From NCBI RefSeq assembly GCF_007065885.1, contig NZ_CP041409.1, positions 682,001 to 746,000 of the forward strand: a stretch of 64,000 nt of DNA. The letters run 5' to 3'. The notes under the pieces are model-generated. The model saw only the letters and a program-made list of their open reading frames with translations. It was not told the origin of the DNA and ran no database searches. The number at the start of each line of letters is the position of its first letter. Position 1 is the first letter of the stretch. This DNA comes from Altererythrobacter sp. TH136. Its GTDB lineage: Bacteria > Pseudomonadota > Alphaproteobacteria > Sphingomonadales > Sphingomonadaceae. A program made the translations under genes and the position numbers. Shown piece after piece: positions 44,011-53,500 of the stretch.

Positions 44011-44268
44011 ATGACCGAACGCGACCCCCATTCTGACAATGACCTGATCGACTCCATGGCGAAAGACGCTGGCGGTTCGACAGCGCAGAATGACCGCGCT
44101 GGCGGCAATCTGGCGCGCGACGTCGGCACCCGCGCCGAAGAGCGCACGGCCGAAGGGACCCTCTCCGGAGAGGAGGTTGACCGCGTGAAGGGCTCGGACA
44201 ACCCTGAACAGGATGCACTGAAGGGCGACAAGACGATCGGCGCCATGCCGACTACGCCGGATCGCTAG
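44011..44268 (+). CDS. Small hydrophilic, probably disordered stress protein
   Basis: An 85-residue protein very rich in Asp, Glu, Gly, Thr and Arg, with no hydrophobic core or signal, so probably disordered in solution. The start is clear: ATG 44011 with ATAAGGAGA at 6 bases. The EcfG-type promoter directly upstream suggests induction in general stress. It resembles the many small hydrophilic proteins of alphaproteobacterial stress regulons; I know no function. It converges on the DsbA-type gene, sharing 4 bases, and a 7-bp stem (44260-44280) spans both stops. Confidence 0.8.
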   Translation: MTERDPHSDNDLIDSMAKDAGGSTAQNDRAGGNLARDVGTRAEERTAEGTLSGEEVDRVKGSDNPEQDALKGDKTIGAMPTTPDR

Positions 44269-44936
44269 CGGCGAGCGATCACCTTGCGGATGACATCGAC
44301 GTAAATTTCGGGTTCCTGTGCGCCGGGAACCAGGAACTTGCCGTCGAAGATCATCGCCGGGACGCCGCCGATGTTCATGTCCCACGCCTGCTGCTGCTCG
44401 GCGCGCACCGCGTCGGCCAGATCCGCGTCATCGAGCGCCGCAGCGGCAGCGGCCCGGTCGAGACCAGACGCCTCGGCGATATCAAGCAGCACCTCACGGT
44501 CACCGATCCGCCGCCGCTGCTGGAAGTGCGCCGCGAACAGCGCCAATGCCAGGCGCATCTGCGCTGCAGCACCAGCATTTGCGACCGTCCAGGACAGCAG
44601 TTTGTGCGCGTCGAAGGTGTTCCACATCATCGTCACGGGGGGATCGCCCTCACCCGTGTAGTCGAACGGAAACCCTGCCGCGCGGGCACGCTCGGCCATG
44701 ATGCCTGCGCCGGCGGCGGCCTCTGAAGGGGTGCGGCCATACTTGCGCGCGATATGCGCCCGGCTCTCCTCGCCCTCGGGCGGCATGTCTGGGTTAAGCT
44801 CGAACGGAAGCCAGCGGATCTCGGCTTCAACCTCTCCGCCCAGATCGTCGAGCGCGCGGCGGAGGTGCTGGTAACCGATCACGCACCACGGGCACATGAC
44901 GTCCGACCAGATGTCGATCGTGATCCGCTCAGTCAC
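44265..44936 (-). CDS. FrnE-like DsbA-family oxidoreductase
   Basis: A 223-residue thioredoxin-fold protein with a helical insert. The active site is CPWC near residue 14 in SDVMCPWCVIGYQHL, and the cis-proline loop is GGVPAMIFDGKFLVPGAQ. No signal peptide, so it is cytoplasmic, like FrnE and 2-hydroxychromene isomerase relatives. It is the last gene of the beta-lactamase-NudC-FrnE group. Confidence 0.92.
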   Translation of the reverse strand: MTERITIDIWSDVMCPWCVIGYQHLRRALDDLGGEVEAEIRWLPFELNPDMPPEGEESRAHIARKYGRTPSEAAAGAGIMAERARAAGFPFDYTGEGDPPVTMMWNTFDAHKLLSWTVANAGAAAQMRLALALFAAHFQQRRRIGDREVLLDIAEASGLDRAAAAAALDDADLADAVRAEQQQAWDMNIGGVPAMIFDGKFLVPGAQEPEIYVDVIRKVIARR

Positions 44937-44946
44937 GGCGCCTTCC

Positions 44947-45819
44947 TCATCGATCGAGCCACCAGGTGACCAGGTGATGCGCGATGGCCCATGAGCGGGG
45001 AAAGATCAGCGTCTCGTTGCCCTCCGGCCCCGCCTCCCGCGCGGCTTCCAGTTCGGTGCGGGTGAACCAGCGCGCCTCCTCTAGCTCGGTCGTGTCCACG
45101 GTGATCGCATCGTCGTCTGCGTGCGCGTGACAGCCGATCATCAGCTGACTGGGGAATGGCCACGGCTGGCTGGCGATATAGGTCACATCACGCACGCGCA
45201 CGCCGGCTTCCTCAAATACCTCGCGGGCCACCGCCTCCTCGATGGTCTCGCCCGGCTCCACGAACCCCGCGAGCGCGGAATGAACCCTGGGCGGAAAGCG
45301 CGGCTGGCGGCCCAGCAGCAGGCGCCCCTGGTGTTCGACCAGCATGATCGTGACAGGATCGGTGCGCGGAAAATGCGCCGCGCCGCACGCGCTGCAATCG
45401 CGTTGCCAGCCACCCTTCGCCAGCGCGGTGCCGCTGCCGCAGCGGGCGCAGAAGCGATGCCGCGCATGCCAGTCGACCAGACTGCGCGCGCCGCCGTAGA
45501 TCGCGAGATCGCTGGTCGAGAGCACCTGCATCGCCTGCCACACTTGCGGTTGGGCGTAGGCGGGGCCGTCGGCTCCCTCTGTTGGCACCGCAGCAAAGCA
45601 GGCTTTGCAATCCAGCAGGCCAAGGAACACTAGTTCGGCATTCTCCGGCGCATCGGCCAGCGTGCCCCAACCGATCTCGCCCGTGGCGGCATCGTATGAC
45701 GGCAGCAACCCATCCAGCTTCAGCAGCCGCGCCCGCCAGTTCATCAGCCCTGCCAGCGCCTCGCGATCCGTTCGCAGATGATCGGCTCGATCAAGCGGCG
45801 AGCCGCTGAACGCGATCAC
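44947..45819 (-). CDS. nudC: NADH pyrophosphatase / RNA decapping Nudix hydrolase
   Basis: Hydrolyses NADH and removes NAD caps from RNA. The 290 residues include a four-cysteine zinc ribbon (CARC then CSAC), the Nudix box GFVEPGETIEEAVAREVFEEAGV, and the NudC-specific SQPWPFPSQLMIG. The GTG start overlaps the stop of the beta-lactamase-fold gene. The frnE gene starts 10 bp after it. Confidence 0.95.
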   Translation of the reverse strand: MIAFSGSPLDRADHLRTDREALAGLMNWRARLLKLDGLLPSYDAATGEIGWGTLADAPENAELVFLGLLDCKACFAAVPTEGADGPAYAQPQVWQAMQVLSTSDLAIYGGARSLVDWHARHRFCARCGSGTALAKGGWQRDCSACGAAHFPRTDPVTIMLVEHQGRLLLGRQPRFPPRVHSALAGFVEPGETIEEAVAREVFEEAGVRVRDVTYIASQPWPFPSQLMIGCHAHADDDAITVDTTELEEARWFTRTELEAAREAGPEGNETLIFPRSWAIAHHLVTWWLDR

Positions 45820-47171
45820 GCGGCGGCCTTCCGGCCCGCCATTGCCGCAAGGTCAGCCAGCACCGCCCGGTTGAACTCCCCGGTCAGGGGGTACGGCGTC
45901 AATGACATGTATTGCGTCATCATGGTGGCGCGGAAACCGCGCTTCATATCGACGAAGGCCACGGTCCCGGCTGCCCCGCCCCACCCATAGGTGCCAGCCT
46001 GCTCACCCAGCCCGACCCGTCCGCCGGCGCCAAACCCCTGTCCTTCGGCGAACGTGCCCGTGGTATCGACACCTTCCGGCAGCAGGTTGGACGTGCCTAC
46101 CCGCACGGCCAGCTCGCTCATCACTCGCTTGCCGTCGATCTTGCCATAGCCAAGCAGCATCCGCAGGAAGCGGTCGTAATCGCGCGCGCTCGACACCAGG
46201 CCCGCGCCGCCCATCGGAAAGGCCGGCGCATCGGCGTAGATCGACTGCGTCGGCGGGTCGATCGGCAGCAGGCGGCCATCCAGCACGCCGTAGTTGGTGG
46301 TCAGTCGGCCCAGTTCACTCCCGGGAACTTGGAACCAGGTGCTCGTCATGCCAGCGGGATCGAAGATCCGCTCCTTGAGAAAGGCGTCGAACGGTTGGCC
46401 CGAAGCGACCTCAATCACCCGGCCGAGCAGGTCCAGTCCCACCGAATACGACCAGCGCGTCCCCGGCTGCGCGATCAGTGGCATCGTCGCCAGGCGATCG
46501 GCAAAGGTCGTGAGGCTGCGCACCGCCTCGCCCCGCCCGAAGGCAGCGGCGATGGGCAGCTTGGTCACCTGCCCGGGGACCAGGCCGGCATCTTCATACG
46601 CGGTCTTGATCGGTCCTTTCTGGACGATCGCATAACCAAGGCCCGCCGTATGGGTCAGCAGGTGGCGGATGGTGATCGGCCGCTGCGCCGGCTCCAGATC
46701 GGTGATCGACCCATCATAGGTCTTCTGCACCCGCATATTCGCGAACGCAGGCAGGATTTCCGCCAGCGGCTGGTCAAGGCCCAACTTGCCCTCGTCGATC
46801 AGCATCATCGCTGCCATCCCGGTGACCGGCTTGGTCATCGAATAGATGCGATACAGGCTGTCGAAGCCGGCCGGCGCCGCCTGGCCCAGGGCCAGCGTGC
46901 CGACGGACACGACATCGGGATCCCGCTGGCCCCAGCCAAGCGCGGCGACGATGTTGGCGACCTTGCGCGCGGCGACGTACTCGTTGGCAAGCTTTGCGAC
47001 GTTCGCCCACTGCGTCGACGCCTGCGCAAACGCCGCGCGGCCGAACGGCAGCCCACTCAACGCCGCCCCGGCGCCCAGCAGCGCCCCTGAACGCAGCAAC
47101 GAACGGCGCGACAACTGCGCGGTGTCGAATTCCCTGAAAGCCATCTGCATCCTCGAACTGATCGGTTTCAT
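45816..47171 (-). CDS. Serine hydrolase of the class C beta-lactamase fold
   Basis: A 451-residue exported protein. The N-terminus has a twin-arginine motif (SRRSLLRSGALLGAG). The active serine is in IYSMTKPVTG (SxxK), and the tyrosine motif is in RWSYSVGLDLLG (YSV in place of YxN). Such proteins are usually esterases, transesterases or D-alanyl peptidases, so antibiotic resistance should not be assumed. A second ATG 7 codons in (47150) could be the start. It is divergent from the small membrane gene. Confidence 0.88.
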   Translation of the reverse strand: MKPISSRMQMAFREFDTAQLSRRSLLRSGALLGAGAALSGLPFGRAAFAQASTQWANVAKLANEYVAARKVANIVAALGWGQRDPDVVSVGTLALGQAAPAGFDSLYRIYSMTKPVTGMAAMMLIDEGKLGLDQPLAEILPAFANMRVQKTYDGSITDLEPAQRPITIRHLLTHTAGLGYAIVQKGPIKTAYEDAGLVPGQVTKLPIAAAFGRGEAVRSLTTFADRLATMPLIAQPGTRWSYSVGLDLLGRVIEVASGQPFDAFLKERIFDPAGMTSTWFQVPGSELGRLTTNYGVLDGRLLPIDPPTQSIYADAPAFPMGGAGLVSSARDYDRFLRMLLGYGKIDGKRVMSELAVRVGTSNLLPEGVDTTGTFAEGQGFGAGGRVGLGEQAGTYGWGGAAGTVAFVDMKRGFRATMMTQYMSLTPYPLTGEFNRAVLADLAAMAGRKAAA

Positions 47172-47247
47172 TTCAAGATGTGCGGCAAGCCACCAGCCCG
47201 GTCAATCGGCCTTGCGTTGCGCGAGTGTCCTATCCATACAGCACACC

Positions 47248-47469
47248 ATGCTGAACATTCTCTCGATCATCATCGGCATTGTGGCCCTGCTGCTCGCCAT
47301 CCCCTCGGCCATTCCGTTTCTGGGCTGGGGTAACTGGATCGTCTTGCCGATCGCCATCGTTGGGGCAGGTCTGGGGGCGCTCTCGCGCTCCAACCAGGGG
47401 CGCAACTTCTGCCTGGTCGTGATCGTCATCGCCGCGATCCGGTTGTCGCTCGGCGGCGGTATCCTCTAG
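47248..47469 (+). CDS. Small two-helix membrane protein
   Basis: A 73-residue protein with membrane helices at residues about 2-45 (two turns of hydrophobic segment with IPSAIPFLGWGNWIVLPIAI) and 54-70. The GWGNWIVLP segment is recognisable in small proteobacterial membrane proteins, but no function is known. It starts at ATG 47248 and ends overlapping the mutY stop by 4 bases. Confidence 0.75.
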   Translation: MLNILSIIIGIVALLLAIPSAIPFLGWGNWIVLPIAIVGAGLGALSRSNQGRNFCLVVIVIAAIRLSLGGGIL

Positions 47470-48494
47470 CCGAGCACGCGCGCGGCAGCCTTGGCGAACA
47501 GGGTCGGCAGACCGGCCTCGCCCAGGCGATCGATCGGCCACCATTCGCCATTGACCGCAGGTGCCTGCGTGGCGGAGGCGCGCCGGATAGTCAGCTCGAG
47601 GTCGAAGTGCGTGAAGCCGTGGCGCACCGTGCCGACGCAGGTCCACTCCGCGGCAATTGGCGCATCGCCTGACCCGTCAATGGCTGCCGACCAGCCGTCA
47701 CCCGGCAGGGCTCGCATCCCGCCCAGCATGCCCCGCCCCTCGCGCCGGATGAGCCAGACATGCCCGTCGCGCTCGATCCAGAAAGCGCTGCCGGTGCGCA
47801 TGGGCTTGGTCTTCTTCGCGGCCTTGACCGGATAGCGTTCCGGCTCGCCTTCGGCGCGGGCGTCGCACCACCCCGCGACCGGGCAGACCAGGCACCTGGG
47901 TTGGCGCGGTGTGCAGATGGTCGCGCCCAGATCCATCATGGCTTGCGCAAAGTCGCCCGCGCGCTGGTCGGGAGTGATCTCGTCCGTGCGGACGCGGATG
48001 GCCTTGCGGGCCTGTGGCAAGGGATCGGCAATCGCGAACAACCGCGAAACGACCCGCTCGACGTTGGCGTCAACCACCACCGCGCGTTGCTCGAACGCGA
48101 TCGCGGCTACGGCAGCGGCGATGTAAGCGCCCACCCCCGGCAGCGCACGTAGCCCTGCCTCGTTGTCGGGAAAGCCGCCTCGTTCCACGACTGCGCGGGC
48201 GGCGGCGATAAGGTTGCGCGCGCGCGAGTAGTAACCCAGCCCCGCCCACGCCGCCATGACGTCAGGCTCGTCGGCCGCCCCCAAATCCGCCACGGTCGGC
48301 CACCGTTCCAGGAACCGCCGATAATACGGCGCCACCGCCGCGGTGGTGGTCTGCTGCAGCATCACTTCCGACAACCACACCCGATACGCATCGGGCGGCG
48401 GCGCGCCAGGCGGGCTGCGCCATGGGAGCGTGCGCGCGTGACGGTCATACCAGGCGAGCAACGCACTCGCGACGCTGTCCTCGCTGGCAGTCAC
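47466..48494 (-). CDS. mutY: A/G-specific adenine glycosylase
   Basis: Removes adenine mispaired with 8-oxoguanine. The 342 residues show the catalytic Glu in WLSEVMLQQTT, the helix-hairpin-helix LPGVGAYIAAAVAAIAF with Asp in VVDANVERV, the four-Cys iron-sulfur site CTPRQPRCLVCPVAGWC, and a MutT-like C-terminal domain. GTG 48492-48494 begins TASEDSVASALL and is preferred over a TTG-type extension. It is divergent from dciA with only about 29 bp between starts. Confidence 0.94.
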   Translation of the reverse strand: MTASEDSVASALLAWYDRHARTLPWRSPPGAPPPDAYRVWLSEVMLQQTTTAAVAPYYRRFLERWPTVADLGAADEPDVMAAWAGLGYYSRARNLIAAARAVVERGGFPDNEAGLRALPGVGAYIAAAVAAIAFEQRAVVVDANVERVVSRLFAIADPLPQARKAIRVRTDEITPDQRAGDFAQAMMDLGATICTPRQPRCLVCPVAGWCDARAEGEPERYPVKAAKKTKPMRTGSAFWIERDGHVWLIRREGRGMLGGMRALPGDGWSAAIDGSGDAPIAAEWTCVGTVRHGFTHFDLELTIRRASATQAPAVNGEWWPIDRLGEAGLPTLFAKAAARVLG

Positions 48495-48523
48495 CGGCTC
48501 GCTATGGCATGGCGCGCCCAAGT

Positions 48524-49057
48524 ATGGAACGGGACACACCTTCGAAATTGGGCAAGGCGAAGCCGCGCAGCTACGAGCGGCCGCGCGGCGGGCCGGCGCG
48601 CTCGATGGCGGAACTGACGCCGCAGGTCGGGCGCACTGCGTTCCGCCGGTTCGGATTCGTGCAGTCGAGCGTCGTCACCCGGTGGCCCGAGATCGTCGGG
48701 GAACACCACGCTAAGGTTTGCTCGCCCGAGGCGATCCGCTTCGCTCCGGGGGAAAAAGCCGACGGCATCCTGCAACTGGTCGTCCTGCCGGCCCACGCGC
48801 CGCTGATCCAGCATGTGATCCCCGAGATCATCGAGCGGGTGAACCGCTTTTTCGGTTACAAGGCGGTGGCCCGGGTCAAGCTGCGGCAAGGGTCGGTTAA
48901 TCCGCCGCGTGGTGAAACGCCGGTCGGGGGACCCCCATCATTGAAACCCATCCCGATCGAGCTCGGCGACAGCCTGCGCGACATCGGCGATCCAGAGCTG
49001 CGCGCGGTGCTGGAATCGCTTGCCCGCTCGCTCGGGGGACAGGAGGACACCAAGTGA
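48524..49057 (+). CDS. dciA: Replicative helicase loader DciA (DUF721)
   Basis: Helps load DnaB at the origin in bacteria without DnaC. The 177 residues hold the DUF721 domain (about 35-135): AFRRFGFVQSSVVTRWPEIVG, HAPLIQHVIPEIIERVNRFFGYKAVARVKLRQG. A basic N-terminus and a flexible C-terminal tail are usual in DciA. ATG 48524 or 48509 may be the start. The stop overlaps the GTG of the next gene, a DsbA-like protein, which is a puzzling coupling. Confidence 0.88.
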   Translation: MERDTPSKLGKAKPRSYERPRGGPARSMAELTPQVGRTAFRRFGFVQSSVVTRWPEIVGEHHAKVCSPEAIRFAPGEKADGILQLVVLPAHAPLIQHVIPEIIERVNRFFGYKAVARVKLRQGSVNPPRGETPVGGPPSLKPIPIELGDSLRDIGDPELRAVLESLARSLGGQEDTK

Positions 49058-49725
49058 GGTTCGCATCGCTGGCGCTGGCAATCGGTGCCGCCTTTACCGC
49101 GACCGCGGCGGTTGCCGCGACCAACTGGCTGACGGTGGTCGACACTGCCGGCGGCGGCCACCGGATCGGTAACCCCGCCGCCAAGGTGAAGCTGACCGAA
49201 TTCATCAGTTACACGTGCACTCACTGCGGCGAGTTCGCCCGGGAAGGCACCAACGCGGTCGATGTGTACGTCGCCAGCGGCAAAGTGCAGCTGGATGTAC
49301 GCCACATCGTGCGCGACCCGGTCGATCTGACCGCCGCGATGCTCGCCAATTGCGGGCCAGCGGCGAAGTTTCCCCGCAACCACGCCACGCTGATGCTCAG
49401 CCAGCCGAAATGGCTGCCGATCATGTCTCGCGCCACGGCCGGGCAGAAAGCGCGCTGGTCGACAGGCGCCGGTCCCGCCCGCCGCCGCGCGATCGCCAGC
49501 GATCTTGGCTTTTACGACCTGATGGTGCCGCGCGGATACGACCGCCCGACGCTCGACCGCTGTCTGTCGGATGAAGCGCTCGCGACGCGGTTGGCCGAGC
49601 AGACCGCCGCGGATGCAAAAAAATGGGGCGTGCGCGGCACCCCCAGCTTCGCGATCGACGGCACCCTGCTTGCCGGCACGGGCACCTGGCCGATGCTCCA
49701 GCCCCAGATCGACGCCCGTTTGTAG
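49054..49725 (+). CDS. Periplasmic DsbA-like thiol-disulfide protein
   Basis: A 223-residue protein with a signal peptide (residues 1-22, ending TAAVAA) and a thioredoxin fold. The active site is CTHC in SYTCTHCGEF and the cis-proline loop is RGTPSFAIDG. It starts at GTG 49054 within the dciA stop. It is related to its downstream neighbour, suggesting duplication. Oxidase or isomerase function cannot be told apart. Confidence 0.88.
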   Translation: MRFASLALAIGAAFTATAAVAATNWLTVVDTAGGGHRIGNPAAKVKLTEFISYTCTHCGEFAREGTNAVDVYVASGKVQLDVRHIVRDPVDLTAAMLANCGPAAKFPRNHATLMLSQPKWLPIMSRATAGQKARWSTGAGPARRRAIASDLGFYDLMVPRGYDRPTLDRCLSDEALATRLAEQTAADAKKWGVRGTPSFAIDGTLLAGTGTWPMLQPQIDARL

Positions 49726-49805
49726 GAGTTGTGGACAGCGCGCCGTTGTGCTTTCGGGCCCCGAACGCTTCCGCTAGGCTTCATCACCACTTCAAGAGAG
49801 ATCGC

Positions 49806-50549
49806 ATGACCCGCCTTCGCACCGCTTCCCTCGCTTTCGTCGCCACTCTCGCGCTTGCCGCCTGCAATGCGGAAGAAGCCCCCACGGCTGAGGTGGCTGA
49901 GGGTCAGCCGGTCGCGGCCGTGGCAGCGCCCGCGGGTCAGGCGTGGTCGGACGTGGCCTCGTTCACCCCGGAAGGCGGCGTGATCCAGGGCAATCCCAAC
50001 GCCCCGATCAAGCTCGTCGAATACGCCAGCCATACGTGCGGACATTGTGCCGAGTTCGCCGAAACTTCTGCCGAGCCGCTGCGCACCAAGTACATCGATG
50101 CAGGCAAGGTCAGCTTCGAACTGCGCAACCAGATCCACGATCCGATCGATCTGACCGTCGCGGTGCTCGCGCGCTGCACGGGGCCACAGGGTTTCCACGC
50201 GCTGGCTGAACAAAGCTGGGCCAACCTGCCCGCGATCTTCGAAGCGGCCAATGCGAACAAGGCGGCGCTTGACGCGGCGATGCAGGCGCAAGGCGCCGCG
50301 CGCTTCGACGCCATCGCCCAGGGCACCGGACTGTACGATTTCTTCGCTCAGCGCGGTGTTTCGCGGGATCAGGCCCGCACCTGTCTCGCAAACGCGAAGA
50401 CTGCCGAGCAGATCGCAGCGAATTCCGAAACGCAGTCGGAAGAACTCGGCGTCACCGGCACGCCCACCTTCTTCATCAACGGCACCAAAGTTGGCACGCA
50501 GACCTGGGCCACTTTGGAGCCGATGCTGCAACGCGCCGGCGCGAGGTAG
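49806..50549 (+). CDS. DsbA-like thiol-disulfide lipoprotein
   Basis: A 247-residue relative of the preceding protein with a lipoprotein signal peptide (LALAAC, lipobox Cys about residue 20). It has the active site CGHC in SHTCGHCAEF and the cis-proline loop TGTPTFFING. ATG 49806 has AAGAGAG upstream. It ends 12 bp before smc. Membrane anchoring would separate it from its soluble twin. Confidence 0.88.
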   Translation: MTRLRTASLAFVATLALAACNAEEAPTAEVAEGQPVAAVAAPAGQAWSDVASFTPEGGVIQGNPNAPIKLVEYASHTCGHCAEFAETSAEPLRTKYIDAGKVSFELRNQIHDPIDLTVAVLARCTGPQGFHALAEQSWANLPAIFEAANANKAALDAAMQAQGAARFDAIAQGTGLYDFFAQRGVSRDQARTCLANAKTAEQIAANSETQSEELGVTGTPTFFINGTKVGTQTWATLEPMLQRAGAR

Positions 50550-50561
50550 CACCGCCACGCG

Positions 50562-53500
50562 ATGCGCATCAGGCGGCTCAAGCTCTCGGGGTTCAAGAGC
50601 TTCGTCGAGCCGTCTGAACTGCGCATCGAGCCGGGTCTGACGGGGGTCGTCGGCCCCAACGGCTGCGGCAAGTCCAACCTGTTGGAAGCGATCCGCTGGG
50701 TCATGGGCGAGAATTCGCCCAAGTCGATGCGTTCCGGCGGGATGGACGATGTCATCTTCGCCGGCACCGCCAGCCGCCCACCGCGGGACTTTGCCGAAGT
50801 CGTGCTCACCGGTGAGGGGGACGAGGGCGAACCGCTGGAGGTCGTGCGCCGGATCGAGCGCGGCGCCGGTAGCGCCTACCGCGTCAACGGCCGCGATGTG
50901 CGCGCCAAGGACGTCGCGCTGACGTTCGCCGACGCCGCAACCGGCGCTCACTCCCCTGCCCTCGTCAGCCAGGGCAAGATCGCGCAGGTGATCGCCGCCA
51001 AGCCGGCCGAGCGGCGCATGATGCTGGAGGAAGCCGCGGGGATCGCCGGCCTGCACGTCCGGCGCCGCGATGCCGAAGGCAAGCTGCGCCAGACCGAGGC
51101 CAATCTGGCGCGGCTGGAAGACCTCATGGCGGGGCTCGACAGCCAGATCGCCACGCTGCGGCGCCAGGCCAAGCAAGCCGAACGCTACACCGTACTGTCC
51201 GATCAGATCCGCCTGGCCGAAGCGCGGTTGCTGTTCGCCCGGTGGCGCGACGCGGCGGCTGCGGCGGAGACTGCCCGGGGCGAGGCGAAAGCGGCGGACG
51301 CGCGCGTCGATGCCGCACAGACCGCCTCCGGCGCGGCGCAACGCGCCCAGGCGGCGGCGGCGCGCGCGCTTGGCGATGCGCGCGACGAACTGTCCGATCG
51401 CCGGCATGACGCCAGTGCGCATGGGCACCGGATGGCGGCGCTGTCCGGCCAGCTAGAGGCCGCAGAGCAGCGGCTCGCTGACCTCGATCGCCAGCGCGCC
51501 CGGCTCGAGGAAGACCGCGGAGATGCCGACCGCCTGACCCGCGACGCCGCTGAAGCGCTCGCCCGGCTGGAACGCGATCTGGTCGCCAACGCCGCCACCT
51601 TGAAAGCGGATGAAGAACGGCGCCCGGCGATCGCGGCAAGGCTCGACGATGCCGACCGTGCCGCGCGGTCTGCCGAACTGGCACTCGCGCGCGCGACGGC
51701 GGACCACGCCGGGGTGGAGGCCGACTGGCGCGTCGCAGAGGCGGAGGTCGCGCAGGCCACCACCGCGCTCGACCGGCTGGATGCCGAGGTGCAGCGGATC
51801 GACGCAGCGCGCAGCGCGCTGGCGCAGACCGGCGATCCGGACATCGACGTGCGGACCGCCCGCGCGGCGGCGGAGGCCGCAACCGCGGAACTCGCCCGCT
51901 TGCGCGCCCGGCTCGACGAGCGACGCGTGCTTGCGGCAACCCTGCGTAGTGCGCGTGACGAAGCGGCTTCAATGCTCGCCACCGCGCGCGCCGATGTGGC
52001 CGGACTGGAGCGCGAACATTCCGCGCTCGATCGGGATCGGCAGGCGCGCCGCCGGCAAGCCGCCAATCGCCATGGTCTGCCCACAGCCCTCGACCAGGTG
52101 CGCGCGGCTCCGGGGTACGAGCGCGCGCTGGCGGCGGTCCTTGGCCGGGACGCCAAGGCTCCGCTGGGTCTTCCGGACGGTACGCCGGAAGGACGCTTCT
52201 GGAGTGGCTCATCCGCCCCCGCGGCGGTAGCCGATGCCCTGGCGGCCCATGTGCCCGACTGCCCACCGCAACTCGCCGCGCGCCTGGCGCTGGTCCACGT
52301 GGCGGACACCGACGATGGCCGTAAGCTTAGCCCGGGGGAGTGGCTGGTCACCCGCGGCGGGGGGCTGCGGCGGTGGGACGGCTTTGTCGCGCGCGGCGAA
52401 GGCGCCGCCGAGGCGGCCTGGCTGGAGGCGGATAACCGCCTGGTCGACCTCGAACGCCTGCTCCCCCCGGCACGCGCCGCGCTGGCCGAGGCGGAAACGG
52501 CGGCAGCGGCAGCACACGAAGAACTGGCTACGCTGCAACGCGAACTGGTCGCGGACGAGCGTGCCTTGCAGGCGGCAGCGGATAGCGAGCGCCAGGCGCT
52601 GCGAGCGGCCGACCAGGCGGAAGCGGAGCGCGAGCGGCAGGCCGCCCGGCTGGAGGAACTCGCCGCCAGCGCCGGTGCCCTGGCAGATCGGCGTGCCGCC
52701 GCGCTGGCCGAAGTCGAAGCCGCGCGCACCAAGCGGGCATCGCTGCCCTCGCCCGACACCGGCCGCGCGGCACTCGATGCAGCGCGCAACCGCAACGAGG
52801 ACGCCCGCACAGCGCTGCAGGCCGCGACCGCCGCGCTCGCGGCACACGATCAGGCGCTGGCAGTCGCCCGCGAACGCACGCAGGCGCAGCGGGCGGACAT
52901 CGCCGGGTGGCAGGCCCGCTCAAGCGACGCTGCGCGGCGCCTGTCGGACATGAGCCGCCGGTTCGAGGAAATCGAACAGGAGCGCGCCGTAATCGCTGCC
53001 AAGCCGGAAGGCTTGCTGCGCGAGATCGAACAGGGCGACACCGTTCGGACACGGCTATCCGCCGAGCTCACCGCGGCGGAGTCCGCGATGGCTGCCGCGC
53101 AAAAAGCGGTCGAGGCCGCGGACCGAATCCTGGCCGAAACCGCCGAAGCGCTTGCCGCGGCGCGCGAATCGCGGGCGGGCCTGGCCGCGCGGGCAGAGAA
53201 CGAAGAGCAGCGCCGCGAGGAGATGAGCCGCATTTCCGGCGAGCGGTTCCAGTGCCCCCCGCCGCTCCTCACCTCACGCTTCGGCTTCGCTGTCGAAACC
53301 GTGCGCCATGCCGGCCTGGAAAGCGAAGACCTGGAACGACTGACCGCCAGCCGCGAACGCATCGGCCCGGTCAATCTGGTTGCCACCGAGGAGCTGGCCC
53401 GGATCGAGGCGGAGCATGGCTCCAGCGCGGAAGAGCAGGCCGAACTGCTGGAAGCGGTCAATCGCCTGCGCGGGTCGATCGGCAATCTGAACCGCGAAGG

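Noticed and set aside
44260-44280. GATCGCT / AGCGATC stem at the convergent gene ends as an intrinsic terminator
   Set aside because: The 7-bp stem is real but neither strand has a T-run after it.
45816-47171. Antibiotic-resistance beta-lactamase
   Set aside because: The fold and SxxK are there, but the tyrosine motif is YSV and the family is mostly esterases; genome context is housekeeping.
49512-52810. Long minus-strand frames of 638 and 535 codons under the thiol-disulfide genes and smc
   Set aside because: Ala/Ser/Arg-rich shadows of real plus-strand genes; no start signals or family motifs.
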